A DNA stretch of 64,000 nt, taken from contig NZ_JAERJP010000017.1 of the NCBI RefSeq assembly GCF_018257575.1, positions 1 to 64,000 of the forward strand, given 5' to 3'. This document shows, piece after piece, positions 19,562-30,364 of this stretch; positions within the stretch are counted from its first letter, which is position 1; every line of letters begins with the position of its first letter. The DNA is from Tatumella sp. JGM91. GTDB lineage: Bacteria > Pseudomonadota > Gammaproteobacteria > Enterobacterales > Enterobacteriaceae. The notes below the pieces were generated by a model. It ran no database searches. It was given only the letters and a program-made list of their open reading frames with translations, and had not been told where the DNA came from. Made by a program: the position numbers and the translations under genes.

Positions 19562-20632
19562 TTACTCCCCGACCTGCTGCTCAGCAGCGGCCGGGTTTTT
19601 AGTAATAAACATCGCATCGCCATAGCTGAAAAAGCGATATTGCTGCTCTACGGCCTGACGATAGGCCTCCATTGTCTGGTGGTACCCGGCAAATGCCGAT
19701 ACCAGCATAATCAGGGTTGATTCAGGCAGATGGAAGTTAGTGATCAGAGCATCAATCACCTGATACTGATATCCCGGATAGATGAAAATTTGCGTGTCAT
19801 CAAAAAACGGGGCAATTAATGCCTGTTCAGCCGCGCGGGCAGCACTTTCCAGAGAACGTACCGAGGTGGTGCCGACCGCAACCACTTTATTACCCCGGGC
19901 TTTACAGGCCAGAACAGCATCCACCACATCCTGAGGCACTTCTGCATACTCAGAATGCATTTTATGATCTTCAATGGTATCCACCCTGACCGGCTGGAAG
20001 GTCCCCGCCCCGACATGCAGGGTAACAAAGGCCATTTCCACGCCCTTCTGACGCAGGGCCTGTAACAACGGCTCATCAAAGTGCAGCCCTGCGGTCGGCG
20101 CCGCAACCGCTCCCGGCCGGGCACTATACACGGTCTGATACAACTCCCGGTCAGACTCTTCGTCCGGCCGATCGATATACGGCGGCAGGGGCATATGACC
20201 GACCTGGTTAAGAATATCCAGCACTGCCCGGTCATCCCTGAAAGCGATTTCAAATAGCGTATCGTGCCGGGCGACCATAGTCGCGCTGATACTTTCATCA
20301 TCCCCCAGCAGTAATTCACTGCCGGGTTTAGGCGCTTTTGAGGCACGGACATGGGCCAGCACACGGTGATCATCCAGCATACGCTCAACCAGTACTTCAA
20401 TTTTACCGCCACTGGCTTTACGACCAAATACTCTCGCAGGGATCACGCGGGTATTATTGAAAACCAGTAAGTCACCGGCGTTCAGCTTGTCCAGGACATC
20501 GGTAAAAACCCCGTGAGTCACCTCTCCGCCGGGACCGTCAAGGGATAGCAGACGGCAACCACTCCGGTTGGGCTGGGGATAATGAGCAATTAATGACTCT
20601 GGCAGGTCAAAATTAAAATCAGCTACGCGCAT
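19562..20632 (-). CDS. queA: S-adenosylmethionine:tRNA ribosyltransferase-isomerase QueA
   Basis: QueA transfers and isomerises the ribosyl part of SAM onto preQ1-tRNA to form epoxyqueuosine. The 356 residues equal the E. coli length. It begins [19 protein letters not shown], with [12 protein letters not shown] near 178 and [22 protein letters not shown] near 298 as family hallmarks. It is divergent from acpH over a 102-base spacer and leads queA-tgt-yajC-secDF. Confidence 0.97.
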   Translation of the reverse strand: MRVADFNFDLPESLIAHYPQPNRSGCRLLSLDGPGGEVTHGVFTDVLDKLNAGDLLVFNNTRVIPARVFGRKASGGKIEVLVERMLDDHRVLAHVRASKAPKPGSELLLGDDESISATMVARHDTLFEIAFRDDRAVLDILNQVGHMPLPPYIDRPDEESDRELYQTVYSARPGAVAAPTAGLHFDEPLLQALRQKGVEMAFVTLHVGAGTFQPVRVDTIEDHKMHSEYAEVPQDVVDAVLACKARGNKVVAVGTTSVRSLESAARAAEQALIAPFFDDTQIFIYPGYQYQVIDALITNFHLPESTLIMLVSAFAGYHQTMEAYRQAVEQQYRFFSYGDAMFITKNPAAAEQQVGE

Positions 20633-20734
20633 GGCGGAATATTCCGGGCAAAAAAACAGGCGACATAGTGTAGCGGAAAAGCAGCCATTACTGAACCACT
20701 GGCTGTGACGCTAAAGATTTGCCTATAATAGCCT

Positions 20735-21316
20735 ATGAATTTTCTAGCGCACCTGCACCTTGCCACCCTCTCAGAAAGCTCTCTGTTAGGGAATCTGATG
20801 GCTGATTTTGTCCGTGGCGACCCCTCGCAGCAGTGGGATGTTCCGGTGGCTGATGGTATTCGTTTGCACCGCCGGCTCGACAGCCTGACCGACCAGTTGC
20901 CGGAAGTGCGTGCCGCCCGCCAGCTATTCCGTCAGGAAACCCGCCGCGTATCGCCCGTCACTCTGGACGTTATCTGGGATCATTTCCTCGCCCGCGACTG
21001 GAACCTTTATTGTCCGGACATCGCGCTGGGCGATTTTTGTGATCAGGCGGAACAACAAATCCGGCCGTTTTTAACCCGTACCCCGGCAGAATTTCGCGCC
21101 CTGAATCAGTGGATGTGGCCTGAACGGTGGCTGGAAAAATATGCCCGTAAAGAGCGGCTGGAAGTCGTGTTACAAGGAATGGCCAAAAGACGACCTAAAC
21201 TGGAAAAGTTACGCCACTCTTATCAGGATTTTACCGACAACTACGCCGCCCTCGATCAGCTTTTTTCTGAGTTTTATCCCGGACTTATGCAATTGGCTAG
21301 CGAAAAAAGGCTGTAA
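20735..21316 (+). CDS. acpH: Acyl-carrier-protein phosphodiesterase AcpH
   Basis: AcpH removes the 4'-phosphopantetheine group from acyl carrier protein. The 193 residues equal the E. coli length. It starts MNFLAHLHLATLSESSLLGNLMADF, with conserved His and Asp residues of the HD-like metal site. Its position opposite queA is as in E. coli. A weak stem (21375-21379 with 21391-21395) followed by a T-run at 21396-21402 may end its transcript. Confidence 0.95.
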   Translation: MNFLAHLHLATLSESSLLGNLMADFVRGDPSQQWDVPVADGIRLHRRLDSLTDQLPEVRAARQLFRQETRRVSPVTLDVIWDHFLARDWNLYCPDIALGDFCDQAEQQIRPFLTRTPAEFRALNQWMWPERWLEKYARKERLEVVLQGMAKRRPKLEKLRHSYQDFTDNYAALDQLFSEFYPGLMQLASEKRL

Positions 21317-21426
21317 AAGCCTGCGCTGGCTGTCATACTCTTGTCTGCAAGTAACAGGATAATTTTTGCGAGAGCTGGCTGCTCTGCTACGCCAGTTTTT
21401 TTAACCCCTAAGCGATTGGAGTGATT

Positions 21427-22029
21427 ATGGTACTGGTTACCCGTCAGGCCCCTGACTTTACGGCTGCTGCCGTACTGGGCAATGGTGAAATTGTTGAAAA
21501 TTTCAACTTTAAAAAACACACTGCAGGTAAACCTGTGGTGCTGTTCTTCTGGCCAATGGACTTCACCTTTGTCTGTCCTTCCGAATTGATCGCGTTCGAC
21601 AAACGTTATGCTGAGTTCCAGAAGCGTGGTGTGGAAGTGGTTGGTGTTTCCTTCGACTCTGAATTTGTGCATAACGCATGGCGTAACACCCCTATCAACG
21701 ATGGCGGTATCGGCCCGGTAAAATATGCCATGGTTGCGGACATCAAACGTGAAATCCAGCAGGCTTACGGCATCGAACATCCGGATGCAGGTGTTGCACT
21801 GCGTGGTTCATTCCTGATCGACAAAGACGGTGTAGTTCGCCATCAGGTAGTTAACGATCTGCCATTAGGCCGTAACGTCGACGAAATGCTGCGTATGGTT
21901 GATGCGCTGCAATTCCACGAAGAGCATGGCGAAGTATGTCCTGCACAGTGGGAAAAAGGCCAGGAAGGTATGGGCGCATCCCCGGAAGGCGTCGCTAAAT
22001 ATCTGACAGCCAACGCCGGTAAACTGTAA
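21427..22029 (+). CDS. tsaA: Typical 2-Cys peroxiredoxin (peroxiredoxin C)
   Basis: This thiol peroxidase reduces H2O2 and organic peroxides in the cytoplasm. The start is taken at the ATG at 21427 (MVLVTRQAPDF), with GGAG at 21418-21421; an in-frame GTG at 21421 is part of the ribosome site. The 200 residues show the peroxidatic Cys50 in FTFVCPSE and the resolving Cys171 in GEVCPAQW. It belongs to the Salmonella tsaA type, which also sits next to acpH-queA; E. coli K-12 has malZ in this slot. A strong terminator follows. Confidence 0.9.
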   Translation: MVLVTRQAPDFTAAAVLGNGEIVENFNFKKHTAGKPVVLFFWPMDFTFVCPSELIAFDKRYAEFQKRGVEVVGVSFDSEFVHNAWRNTPINDGGIGPVKYAMVADIKREIQQAYGIEHPDAGVALRGSFLIDKDGVVRHQVVNDLPLGRNVDEMLRMVDALQFHEEHGEVCPAQWEKGQEGMGASPEGVAKYLTANAGKL

Positions 22030-22041
22030 TACCGCTGGCTG

Positions 22042-22070
22042 ATAACCCGCTCCGGCGGGTTATTTTTTAT
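22042..22070 (+). terminator. Terminator of the peroxiredoxin gene
   Basis: ATAACCCGC (22042-22050), loop TCCG and GCGGGTTAT (22055-22063) form a perfect 9-bp stem followed by a T-run. Confidence 0.9.
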
Positions 22071-22219
22071 CTGTTCCTTCCCCCGTCATCCTCTGCCCCT
22101 CCCCCCCAACTGAGAGTAAAGAAATGTATTCCCCGCCGATATCGGGTTTTGTTATTCGCACTCTGTCGCCGGAGGCTTTAAGCTTACCCTGATGAGATAA
22201 CATAAACACAGGGAGACTT

Positions 22220-23518
22220 ATGCAACAACAAATTACCGACTGGCTTCTGGCGTTAGGACTGACGCACTACACCAATACATTCGCGGTGGTTGCAGTCATA
22301 GTGGCGATTATTTTTATTTCACTGATTATTCATCTGATACTGCACAAATGCCTGCTGCCGGTATTTAAATACCGGGCAGAAAAAAGCCCCCACCAGTGGC
22401 CAAAGGCTCTGTTACGTAACCAGTTATTTCACCGTGTCGCCTGGATGATACAAGGAATATTATTCCAGTTGCTGACTCAAATCATGCTCGACAATAATAC
22501 GGCCGTGTTCAATACCCTGATGACCGTCGGGGAACTCTGGACCATTCTGTTTGCCATGCTGATTGGGTTTTCGCTGCTGGATTTTATTCAGCACGTTTCT
22601 GCCAACAGTATGCTGGCACGCCAGCTGCCATTGCGGGGAATTCTGCAAAGCGTCAAACTGGTGACTGCTATCCTGATAAGCATTCTGATGATTTCGGTAC
22701 TGCTGGGTAAATCACCGGGGGTCTTGCTGACAGGGCTGGGTGCCATGACCGCCGTATTAATGCTGGTCTTTAAAGATCCGATCCTCGGACTGGTGGCCGG
22801 TATCCAGCTGGCAGCAAACGATATGCTGAAACTGAATGACTGGCTGGACATGCCTAAATATGGTGCGGACGGTGCAGTAATCGATATCAATCTGACCACC
22901 GTTAAAGTCCGTAACTGGGATAATACGATTGTCACTATTCCGGCCTATGCCCTGATCTCTGACTCTTTTAAAAACTGGCGAGGAATGTCTGAGTCCGGCG
23001 GGCGGCGGATAAAACGCAGCATTAATATTGATACGACCAGTATCCACTTTTTGTCCGCGCAGGAAGCTGATCAGCTCAGTAAAGCCCGGCTGCTGGTGCC
23101 TTATCTGGACAAAATGCGGGAAGAAGTGTCTGAATGGAATGCCGAAAATGCCAAAGACAGCCAGTCTCCGCTCAATTACCGGGCACTGACCAATGTGGGA
23201 ACGTTCAGGATCTGGCTGGAGAACTGGCTGCGTATCCACCCTAAAATCCATCAGGGGATGACGCTGATGGTTCGTCAGCTGGCACCGACTGAAAACGGCT
23301 TGCCGATCGAAATTTACGCGTTTACCAATACCACCGTCTGGACTGAATACGAACAAATTCAGAGTGATATTTTTGACTATATCTACGCGGCACTGCCGGT
23401 GTTTGGCCTGCGGGTACATCAAAGCCCTACCGGCAGCGATGTGCGCTCATTGGGCAGCCAGCTGGCTGCTGTCGTGACCGCAGAAACCGCTGCACATCGC
23501 CAGGACATATCATCCTGA
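22220..23518 (+). CDS. ybdG: Miniconductance mechanosensitive channel YbdG
   Basis: YbdG is an inner-membrane channel of the MscS superfamily that opens at small conductance and takes part in osmotic adaptation. The 432 residues (415 in E. coli) have about five membrane segments up to residue 190. The pore helix region reads [26 protein letters not shown] near 172-197, followed by a MscS beta domain with [24 protein letters not shown] near 229. The C-terminus is slightly longer than in E. coli. GGGAG at 22211-22215 is the ribosome site. In E. coli ybdG lies elsewhere. Confidence 0.93.
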   Translation: MQQQITDWLLALGLTHYTNTFAVVAVIVAIIFISLIIHLILHKCLLPVFKYRAEKSPHQWPKALLRNQLFHRVAWMIQGILFQLLTQIMLDNNTAVFNTLMTVGELWTILFAMLIGFSLLDFIQHVSANSMLARQLPLRGILQSVKLVTAILISILMISVLLGKSPGVLLTGLGAMTAVLMLVFKDPILGLVAGIQLAANDMLKLNDWLDMPKYGADGAVIDINLTTVKVRNWDNTIVTIPAYALISDSFKNWRGMSESGGRRIKRSINIDTTSIHFLSAQEADQLSKARLLVPYLDKMREEVSEWNAENAKDSQSPLNYRALTNVGTFRIWLENWLRIHPKIHQGMTLMVRQLAPTENGLPIEIYAFTNTTVWTEYEQIQSDIFDYIYAALPVFGLRVHQSPTGSDVRSLGSQLAAVVTAETAAHRQDISS

Positions 23519-23566
23519 CAGACAGACCGGCAGACCGGTCCGCGGGGAAGCGGGCCGGTCCTGTGA

Positions 23567-24937
23567 TTACGCCTGTTCTGCTCCTGCGGTCCCTTTTTTC
23601 ACAAAACGATAGCCCAGCAGCAATAAAACCACCCAGCCAGCCCCGACATACAATGACAACCGTGTGTCCGGGAAGTAGCCAATCATTGCAATGATAAACG
23701 TCAGAAACAGGATCCCCAGTACTGACATCAGCGGACCACCGGGTAACGGGAAGCGCAGTTTTTCGGCCCCCTGGTGACCTATTTTTTTGCGGAAACCAAT
23801 CTGTGATAACAGGATCATGATCCATACCCAGACAGTGGCGAACGTTGCCAGTGAAGCAATCACCAGGAAGACTTTTTCCGGCATCAGATAATTAAGCAGT
23901 ACCGCGATTAACAGTGCCACCATCATCACAACCACAGTCAGCCAGGGCGTTCCGCGTTTGGAAACTGACAGGAAGACTTTAGGCGCATCACCGTGTTCGG
24001 CCATACCGTGCAGCATTCGGCCAACACCGAAAATATCACTGTTAATCGCCGATAAAGAGGCGGTAATCACCACAAAATTAAGTAATGATGCGGCGGCAGC
24101 AATGCCTAAATGCTGAAATGTCAGTACAAACGGGCTGCCGTTAGTCCCGACCTGATCCCACGGATAAATTGACATAATCACGAACAGTGTGCCGACATAG
24201 AACACCAGAATACGCCAGGGTACCGAGTTGATCGCTTGCGGAATCGACTTCTCCGGTTTATCTGCTTCACCTGCGGTAATACCGATAATCTCTATCCCGC
24301 CGTAGGCAAACATCACCATCTGCAATGACAGCAGCATACCGGTAACGCCGTGGGCAAAAAATCCGCCATGGCTCCACAGGTTACTGATACCGGTCGGCTG
24401 TCCGCCGTTACCAATCCCCCAGACAATCATGCCGAGACCGGCAAGGATCATGATAATAATGGTGGCGACTTTAAAAAACGAGAACCAGAATTCGACTTCG
24501 CCGAACACCTTCACGCTCATAATATTAATCGCCCCGATAATCAGCACCACACTCAGTACCCAAATCCAGTGCGGTACCTCAGGGAACCATACGCCCATAT
24601 ACACCCCGAATGCGGTGACATCGGCTATCGCGACAATCAGGATTTCAAAACAATAGGTCCAGCCAGTGATATACCCGGCCATAGGGCCAAGATAATCACG
24701 GGCATAGCGGGAGAAAGAACCGGCGTTCGGATTATTCACCGACATTTCACCCAGTGCCCGCATAATAAGATAGGCTACCGCGCCGCCAATCACATAGGCC
24801 AGCAAGACACTCGGCCCCGCCATTCTGATCGCATCCGCTGAGCCATAAAATAATCCGGTTCCGATGGCCGAGCCTAACGCCATAAAACGAATGTGTCTGG
24901 TGGTCAGCCCGCGGCTGAGCTTATTTTTATTTTGCAT
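23567..24937 (-). CDS. proY: Proline-specific APC permease ProY
   Basis: ProY is an amino acid permease of the APC superfamily, cryptic for proline transport in E. coli. The 456 residues (457 in E. coli) have twelve hydrophobic segments. It starts with [19 protein letters not shown]-like [19 protein letters not shown], the hallmark of the family's first helix, and has [16 protein letters not shown] near 205. It is co-directional with brnQ, as in E. coli. Confidence 0.93.
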   Translation of the reverse strand: MQNKNKLSRGLTTRHIRFMALGSAIGTGLFYGSADAIRMAGPSVLLAYVIGGAVAYLIMRALGEMSVNNPNAGSFSRYARDYLGPMAGYITGWTYCFEILIVAIADVTAFGVYMGVWFPEVPHWIWVLSVVLIIGAINIMSVKVFGEVEFWFSFFKVATIIIMILAGLGMIVWGIGNGGQPTGISNLWSHGGFFAHGVTGMLLSLQMVMFAYGGIEIIGITAGEADKPEKSIPQAINSVPWRILVFYVGTLFVIMSIYPWDQVGTNGSPFVLTFQHLGIAAAASLLNFVVITASLSAINSDIFGVGRMLHGMAEHGDAPKVFLSVSKRGTPWLTVVVMMVALLIAVLLNYLMPEKVFLVIASLATFATVWVWIMILLSQIGFRKKIGHQGAEKLRFPLPGGPLMSVLGILFLTFIIAMIGYFPDTRLSLYVGAGWVVLLLLGYRFVKKGTAGAEQA

Positions 24938-25003
24938 AACAACCCGTACCTGTAAAAAGAAAAACCACGGGCAGGCCCGTGGTTTACTCGTTAATTTCTG
25001 TGG

Positions 25004-26323
25004 TTACTGGCGAACTTCTGCCTGCCGGCTTCCTTTCATTCGGTCAATAATCGCACAGAGCAACACAATTACCACTGTCGGTGGCAGCCAGGATAATCCC
25101 TGATCGGCTAACGGCAGATTCTGACAGAATCCCGGCAGTAAGTCTTTAAACTGACTGCCTTTCAGCGCATCAATCATACCAAACACCAGACTGACCGTCA
25201 TTGCCGGTGCAATAATCCGGCTGCTGCTATTCCACCAGCGCAGGGTAAAGCTCAGCAGTACCAGCACGATACATGGCGGATAAATCGCCGTCAGTACCGG
25301 AATAGATAACTGGATCAGGTGACTGAGTCCGAGGTTGGAAACCAGCATAGAGAACAGTCCCAGGATAAAAACCAGCGCACGATAGGATAATGGCAATAAC
25401 CGGGCGAAGAATTCAGCACAGGCACAGGTCAGACCGACCGCAGTAACCATACAGGCAACAAAAATCAGAGCGCCAAGGAACAGACTGCCAGCGCCACCAA
25501 AAGTCTGCTGTACATAAGCATGCAGAATAGCAGCGCCATTCGCATTCTGTGCCACCAGATGCCCGCTGCCTGAACCCAGTTTAAACAGGCACAGATAGAC
25601 CAGCGTCAGACCGATTCCGGCAATAACACCCGCCAGTACCGTATAACGGGTCAGCAGTCCTTTGTCTTCAACACCACGTGAACGGGCGGCATTAACAATA
25701 ACGATACCAAATACCAGCGCGCCCAGTGTGTCCATGGTCAGGTAACCATTAACGAATCCGTTAGAAAATGCACCCTGCTGATAGCTTTCCACTGCCGGAA
25801 TTTCTCCGCCAGCCGGCCAGAGAATCGCCGCAATACCTAAAACTGCCAGAGCAATAATTTTCAGAGGAGCAAGAAAATGACCGACGGTATCGAGCAGTTT
25901 TCCGGGATAGAGAGAAATCAGAATCACCAGCGCGAAATAGATCAGGCTGTAAATCAGCAGCGGAAGCGCCCCGTCACCGGCCAGCGGAGCAATACCGATT
26001 TCGAAGGACACAGTCGCAGTACGTGGTGTCGCAAATAGCGGCCCCACGGCCAGATAACATACGGTCGCCAGTACCAGTCCGGCAGCCTTACCGATCGGTG
26101 AACTCAGAGCATCAATCCCGCCACCGACTCTGGCGAGAGCAACCACGGTCAGTACCGGGAGCCCTACTGCGGTAATCAGAAAACCAATCGCTGCGGTCCA
26201 GACATGTTCTCCGGCCTGAATACCCACCATAGGCGGGAAAATAATATTACCTGCGCCGACAAACAGGGCAAATGTCATAAAGCCCAGCGCAAGGATATCT
26301 TTAGAAGTTAAACTTTTAGTCAT
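25004..26323 (-). CDS. brnQ: Branched-chain amino acid:Na+ symporter BrnQ
   Basis: BrnQ imports leucine, isoleucine and valine with sodium. The 439 residues equal the E. coli length. It starts [31 protein letters not shown], the LIVCS-family first helix, and has twelve membrane segments. The Shine-Dalgarno site is weak (AGAG), and the ATG overlaps the stop of a 19-codon upstream frame (TTATGA), which suggests coupled translation. proY follows 66 bases downstream. Confidence 0.95.
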   Translation of the reverse strand: MTKSLTSKDILALGFMTFALFVGAGNIIFPPMVGIQAGEHVWTAAIGFLITAVGLPVLTVVALARVGGGIDALSSPIGKAAGLVLATVCYLAVGPLFATPRTATVSFEIGIAPLAGDGALPLLIYSLIYFALVILISLYPGKLLDTVGHFLAPLKIIALAVLGIAAILWPAGGEIPAVESYQQGAFSNGFVNGYLTMDTLGALVFGIVIVNAARSRGVEDKGLLTRYTVLAGVIAGIGLTLVYLCLFKLGSGSGHLVAQNANGAAILHAYVQQTFGGAGSLFLGALIFVACMVTAVGLTCACAEFFARLLPLSYRALVFILGLFSMLVSNLGLSHLIQLSIPVLTAIYPPCIVLVLLSFTLRWWNSSSRIIAPAMTVSLVFGMIDALKGSQFKDLLPGFCQNLPLADQGLSWLPPTVVIVLLCAIIDRMKGSRQAEVRQ

Positions 26324-26379
26324 AAATTACTCTGCACATCATGTGCTGAAAATACCTGGAAGTTGGGTTTGATCATCAT
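26320..26379 (-). CDS. Possible 19-residue leader ORF coupled to brnQ
   Basis: An ATG at 26379 (a second at 26376) opens the frame [19 protein letters not shown], whose TGA (26322-26320) overlaps the brnQ ATG as ATGA. ACGGA just upstream is a plausible Shine-Dalgarno site. The peptide has no run of Leu, Ile or Val codons, so classic attenuation is not indicated; translational coupling is the simpler reading. It could also be chance. Confidence 0.4.
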   Translation of the reverse strand: MMIKPNFQVFSAHDVQSNL

Positions 26380-26667
26380 TATTCCGTGAACAGCAGTTCA
26401 CCACAGCTCTCAGCCCCGTGAGGGCGCAAATCACCGGTAACGGGTGAAATTAGGATTGTTTTTTTTCACCGGAAGTGAATGACAACGCCCATAAGTAAAA
26501 CTTTTATAGGGAAGAAAGGCAATATCAGATCAGTAAACTAGTAGGATATGTCATATATAAAATGAAAAGCAGTGAATATGACGGGATTACCCGCAGGTTC
26601 AGGACGATGATATGTTTATTATTTGTTCTCTTTCCGACAAATATATGCATTTATTCTATGGCTGATA
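26324..26667. promoter_or_regulatory. brnQ upstream region
   Basis: This spacer holds the brnQ promoter. An inverted repeat GTGAAC/GTTCAC (about 26385-26400) lies just before the leader ORF, and CACCGG/CCGGTG elements lie near 26430-26475. I found no larger gene on either strand. Confidence 0.4.
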
Positions 26668-26698
26668 CACAAAAGGCGCCACAGTTGCGCCTTTTGTG
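26668..26698 (-). terminator. Terminator of the MetE-like gene
   Basis: A perfect 12-bp inverted repeat, CACAAAAGGCGC (26668-26679) with GCGCCTTTTGTG (26687-26698), has a 7-base loop. The TTTTG of the 3' arm on the - strand supplies the U-tract. It lies 19 bases after the gene's stop. Confidence 0.75.
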
Positions 26699-26716
26699 CA
26701 TTATATTGCGGTAAGA

Positions 26717-27820
26717 TCACCAGACTTCGCCGGCAATCTTTACCACACTACGGACTTTTTGCCATTGTTCGTCTTCTGTCAGAGTATTGCCTTCTTCAGT
26801 GGAGGCAAATCCGCATTGCGGGCTGAGACAAATCTGATCGAGACTGAGATAGCGGGCCGCTTCTGCTATACGGGCTTTCACTTGCCGGGGATCTTCCGGT
26901 GTGCCATTTTTAGTGGTAATCAGGCCTAACACTGCCTGCTGATGACCGGGTTTAATAAACCTTAGTGGTTCAAAGCCTCCGGAACGCTGGTTATCATATT
27001 CCAGGAAAAAAGCATCAACATTCACCTGACCGAATAAAACCTCTGCCACAGGTTCATACCCGCCTTCAGAGATCCAGGTCGAACGAAAGTTACCCCGGCA
27101 GATATGCAACGCAACGGTCAAATCATAAGGTTTACCGATCAGCGCTTTATTCAGTACACCGGCATAGGTCGCCGCCAGCAGCTCCGGATCCTCACCGCGG
27201 GCACGGACCTGTGCTTTCTGTTCTTCCGAACAGAGGTAAGCCCAGACCGTATCATCAAGCTGCAGATAACGGCAGCCGGCATCATAAAAGGCGCGGATAG
27301 CATCCCGCCAGGTGGTGGCTAAATCATCAAAATATTCTGTTAAATCAGGATACACCTGTTCATCGATATAGCGACGGCCGCCACGAAAGTGCAACACACT
27401 CGGACTGGGAATAGTCATTTTAGCAACGGAGTCACCGGCAATACTTTGCAGGTATCGGAAATCCTCCAGCATCGGATGCTGTTTAAAGCCCAGTTTACCC
27501 GTCACACGTACCCCGCGGGCTTTGGTTTCCACCCCGTTAAACTGAATACCCTGGTCGGCTTCAAAGGCTTCGACGCCTTCCAGTCCTTCAAAGAAATCAA
27601 AATGCCACCAGGCCCGGCGAAACTCACCGTCGGTTACGACCTGTAATCCGGCAGCCTGCTGCTTCTGTACCACTTCAAGGATCGCGGCATCTTCTGCCTG
27701 ACGTAATGCTTCGGCATCCAGGGTTCCTGCTGAAAATTGTGCCCGTGCCTGTTTTATCGACTCAGGGCGCAAAAAACTGCCTGCAATATCGGCACGAAAA
27801 GGGGCGTGATCTCTTTGCAT
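26717..27820 (-). CDS. MetE C-terminal-domain-like methyltransferase (cobalamin-independent)
   Basis: The protein corresponds to the C-terminal catalytic barrel of cobalamin-independent methionine synthase, without the N-terminal barrel: 367 residues against about 750 for MetE. It resembles the YxjG/YxjH type, which methylate homocysteine or related thiols from a non-standard methyl donor. Probable zinc ligands are seen in LHICRGNFRS (His about 240, Cys about 242) and SPQCGFAS (Cys about 335). Two MetR-like boxes lie 100-130 bases upstream, which ties it to methionine control. It is inserted between brnQ and phoR, which adjoin in E. coli. The true methyl donor is unknown. Confidence 0.85.
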   Translation of the reverse strand: MQRDHAPFRADIAGSFLRPESIKQARAQFSAGTLDAEALRQAEDAAILEVVQKQQAAGLQVVTDGEFRRAWWHFDFFEGLEGVEAFEADQGIQFNGVETKARGVRVTGKLGFKQHPMLEDFRYLQSIAGDSVAKMTIPSPSVLHFRGGRRYIDEQVYPDLTEYFDDLATTWRDAIRAFYDAGCRYLQLDDTVWAYLCSEEQKAQVRARGEDPELLAATYAGVLNKALIGKPYDLTVALHICRGNFRSTWISEGGYEPVAEVLFGQVNVDAFFLEYDNQRSGGFEPLRFIKPGHQQAVLGLITTKNGTPEDPRQVKARIAEAARYLSLDQICLSPQCGFASTEEGNTLTEDEQWQKVRSVVKIAGEVW

Positions 27821-27923
27821 AATTATTCTCCTGGTTCCGGCAATTGACGGAAAGTTACCCTAAAAAAGCCATCTGGATGGCTATATTAAGTTCAGAATCC
27901 CATGGCAAGGTACCGTCATCAAT

Positions 27924-27956
27924 TGAATAAAACTCATCACCCCTGAATATTTTTCA
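27924..27956 (-). promoter_or_regulatory. Two tandem MetR-like boxes upstream of the MetE-like gene
   Basis: TGAATATTTTTCA (27944-27956) is an exact match to the MetR pattern TGAA-N5-TTCA with a central T. TGAATAAAACTCA (27924-27936) matches it at all but one fixed position. The starts are 20 bases apart, about two helical turns. In E. coli MetR with homocysteine activates metE from paired sites. A stem AGCCATC/GATGGCT near 27868-27882 lies closer to the gene. Confidence 0.65.
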
Positions 27957-28048
27957 TCCGCGGGCGTCGGTGTACTGGTACCCGTGCTGGCAGGCTCATA
28001 CAAAATACCACGATAAAGTCGGTCGGTTTGTCCGGGAAACCGCGTAAA

Positions 28049-28070
28049 ACATGCCACCTCAGTGGCATGT
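28049..28070 (-). terminator. Hairpin after phoR
   Basis: ACATGCCAC (28049-28057) and GTGGCATGT (28062-28070) pair perfectly around a 4-base loop. On the - strand TTTTAC follows. It lies 9 bases after the phoR stop and probably ends phoBR transcription. Confidence 0.6.
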
Positions 28071-28078
28071 CGTCAATG

Positions 28079-29389
28079 TCAACTGTCAGTGGCCATACTG
28101 TCCGCGTTAACAACTAACCGGGCAGGCAGGGAGAAACTAAAACAGGTACAACGGCCGGGGTCACTGGTAATTGATAACCGTGTGCCGTGATGACCCAGCG
28201 CATGTTTGACTATTGCCAGCCCCAGTCCGCTGCCGCCGGTATTACGCGACCGTGCTTTATCCACCCGGTAAAAACGCTCTGTCAGCCGGGGGATATGCTC
28301 TGCCGGGATGCCCGGACCATTATCGGAGACGGAAAAAACCGCCCCGCCGGTACTGCGCTTCCAGATAATTTCAATACCGGTATTTTCGGGAGTATGGCTG
28401 ATAGCGTTATAGATCAGATTCGATATGGCGCTGCGCAGCTGTTCATCATTGCCAAATACTTTCAGGCTTTCATCAATAGAAAAATGTACCCGCTGCCGGC
28501 CATGACTCAGTGTCTCCGCTTCCTGCTGCAGCATATGCAACATGGCAGGGACATCAATCACCTCTTTCATATTCAGTACCGGCGCTGCTTCTATTTTTGT
28601 CAGGGTCATTAACTGCCTGACCAGGCCTTCCATACGCCGTGACTGTTCCTGCATAGTAACGACTGCTTTATGGTACATCTGTTCGTTCAGTTGCTTATCT
28701 TCCATCATTTCCAGATAGCCCTGGATGACCGTCAGCGGGGTACGCAGCTCGTGGCTGACATTAGCAAAAAAGTGACGCCGCATATTCTCCAGCTGACGCA
28801 TCTGGGTCATATCGCGGGCACTGATCAGCCACTGTCCTTCACTATAAGGCATAATTCTGAACTCCATATGGTGACCGTTGTTCAGCTGCTGGGTGAAGGG
28901 CATATCAAAGGCTTTGGTCTGCAGATAACGCGAAAATTCAGGGTAACGCAACAGGTTAAGAATGTTCTGGCCATTGTCTTCCGGCCAGCGCAGGCCGAGA
29001 TGTTGCTGCGCCAGCCCGTTACACCAGAAAATATTACCCTCTTCGGTGGTCATCACCAGTGCATCTGGCAGAGATTCAGCACCACTGCGAAAACGTTTGA
29101 TCAGATTTCTCAGTTCACTGCGCCGCCGCCGGTTACGCGCCTGCATCAGATAAAGGCCATGGAACAATGGTTCCCAGCTGCCTTTCCCGGTCGGCGGAGT
29201 CAGGGTTCTGTCAACCCACAGCCAGTGAGACAGCCGCATCAGCTGGAAAAAATGCCAGAAAAGTAATATTACCACCGCCAGTAGCAGGCCCCAGGCCAGC
29301 TGCCCTGTCAGCAGGCCGGCAACTGCACCCGCCACACAGGCCAGCAAAAACTCAAGGATCAGAGTGCGCCACGAAAGTTTGTCCAGCAC
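28079..29389 (-). CDS. phoR: Phosphate regulon sensor kinase PhoR
   Basis: PhoR is the inner-membrane histidine kinase/phosphatase that controls PhoB according to phosphate transport by PstSCAB. The 436 residues (431 in E. coli) have two N-terminal membrane segments (about 9-50), a linker, a PAS domain (about 95-195), the HisKA box [18 protein letters not shown] with the phospho-accepting His near 213, and an ATPase domain with [12 protein letters not shown] and DNGPGIP. It starts 14 bases after phoB. Confidence 0.97.
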   Translation of the reverse strand: MLDKLSWRTLILEFLLACVAGAVAGLLTGQLAWGLLLAVVILLFWHFFQLMRLSHWLWVDRTLTPPTGKGSWEPLFHGLYLMQARNRRRRSELRNLIKRFRSGAESLPDALVMTTEEGNIFWCNGLAQQHLGLRWPEDNGQNILNLLRYPEFSRYLQTKAFDMPFTQQLNNGHHMEFRIMPYSEGQWLISARDMTQMRQLENMRRHFFANVSHELRTPLTVIQGYLEMMEDKQLNEQMYHKAVVTMQEQSRRMEGLVRQLMTLTKIEAAPVLNMKEVIDVPAMLHMLQQEAETLSHGRQRVHFSIDESLKVFGNDEQLRSAISNLIYNAISHTPENTGIEIIWKRSTGGAVFSVSDNGPGIPAEHIPRLTERFYRVDKARSRNTGGSGLGLAIVKHALGHHGTRLSITSDPGRCTCFSFSLPARLVVNADSMATDS

Positions 29390-29403
29390 GAGTCACTCTC
29401 CAT

Positions 29404-30093
29404 TCAGTAACGGGCAGAGAACCGGTATCCTGTCCCACGGACTGTCTGTACCATACGCTCATGGCCGGTCACTTCGAGGGCTTTACGCAGTCGCCGGATA
29501 TGGACATCAACTGTCCGGTCTTCCACATACACGTTGGTTCCCCACACATGGTTAAGCAGCTGCTCCCTGCTATATACCCGTTCCGCATGGGTCATAAAAA
29601 AGTGCAGTAATTTATACTCCGTCGGCCCCATTTCTACCGGAGTTTCGCCGGACATAACCCGGTGAGATGTCGGATCGAGTGTCAGCCCCCGGATATTAAT
29701 TAACTCATCATCGGCCATCGGTGAAATACGCCGGATAACGGCTTTGATTCTGGCGATCAATTCTTTCGGGGAAAATGGCTTAGTCATATAATCATCAGCG
29801 CCGGCATCCAGCCCGCGCACCCGGTCTTCCTCTTCTCCTTTCGCTGTCAGCATTACCACCGGAATATCGCGGGTCATGGCCTCTTTTTTCAGGTAGCGGA
29901 TAAGCTGAATTCCGCTGCCTCCCGGCAACATCCAGTCCAGCAGAATTAAATCCGGCCAGGGTTCAATCAGTTTTTTAACTGCACTGTCATAATCTTCAGC
30001 TTCGACAGGATGATAATCATTCTGCTCCAGCACGAAACATAACATTTCGCGGATAGGAGCTTCATCTTCTACGACCAGAATGCGTTTAGCCAT
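29404..30093 (-). CDS. phoB: Phosphate regulon response regulator PhoB
   Basis: PhoB activates phosphate-starvation genes by binding Pho boxes. The start is the ATG at 30093 ([17 protein letters not shown]), with GGAG 5-8 bases before it; a longer frame upstream would cover the Pho-box region. The 229 residues comprise a receiver domain with phospho-accepting Asp53 in LLDWMLPGG, and a winged-helix domain with the recognition helix in [19 protein letters not shown] Pho box lies 52 bases upstream, so it is autoregulated. Confidence 0.97.
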   Translation of the reverse strand: MAKRILVVEDEAPIREMLCFVLEQNDYHPVEAEDYDSAVKKLIEPWPDLILLDWMLPGGSGIQLIRYLKKEAMTRDIPVVMLTAKGEEEDRVRGLDAGADDYMTKPFSPKELIARIKAVIRRISPMADDELINIRGLTLDPTSHRVMSGETPVEMGPTEYKLLHFFMTHAERVYSREQLLNHVWGTNVYVEDRTVDVHIRRLRKALEVTGHERMVQTVRGTGYRFSARY

Positions 30094-30144
30094 TGTTTCT
30101 CCAGCGGATATCTCCGGGCATTTCCGAAGTTGCGGCCTCATTAT

Positions 30145-30169
30145 GAGACAGTTTTATGACAGTTTTATG
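30145..30169 (-). promoter_or_regulatory. Pho box upstream of phoB
   Basis: On the - strand CTGTCATAAAACTGTCTC (30162-30145) holds two half-sites CTGTCAT and CTGTCTC with a 4-base AT spacer, close to the Pho-box consensus. A further TTCATAAAA upstream could be a third degenerate half-site. Confidence 0.85.
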
Positions 30170-30364
30170 AATAAATGCCAGCTTATTTTCCGACTGACTG
30201 ATAATAAACATTAACTATTACTGTCTTTATTAGTTTAGCGAGATAATACAATTACCCTGGTTATCTGCCGTTTCCGGCCCGGCCACTGGCCAGGGTAACG
30301 CTTTTTTTATCTCGCGACTGACAACAGGGTATACTGCCGTCAGCAGGGTGAAACCGGGAGTATT

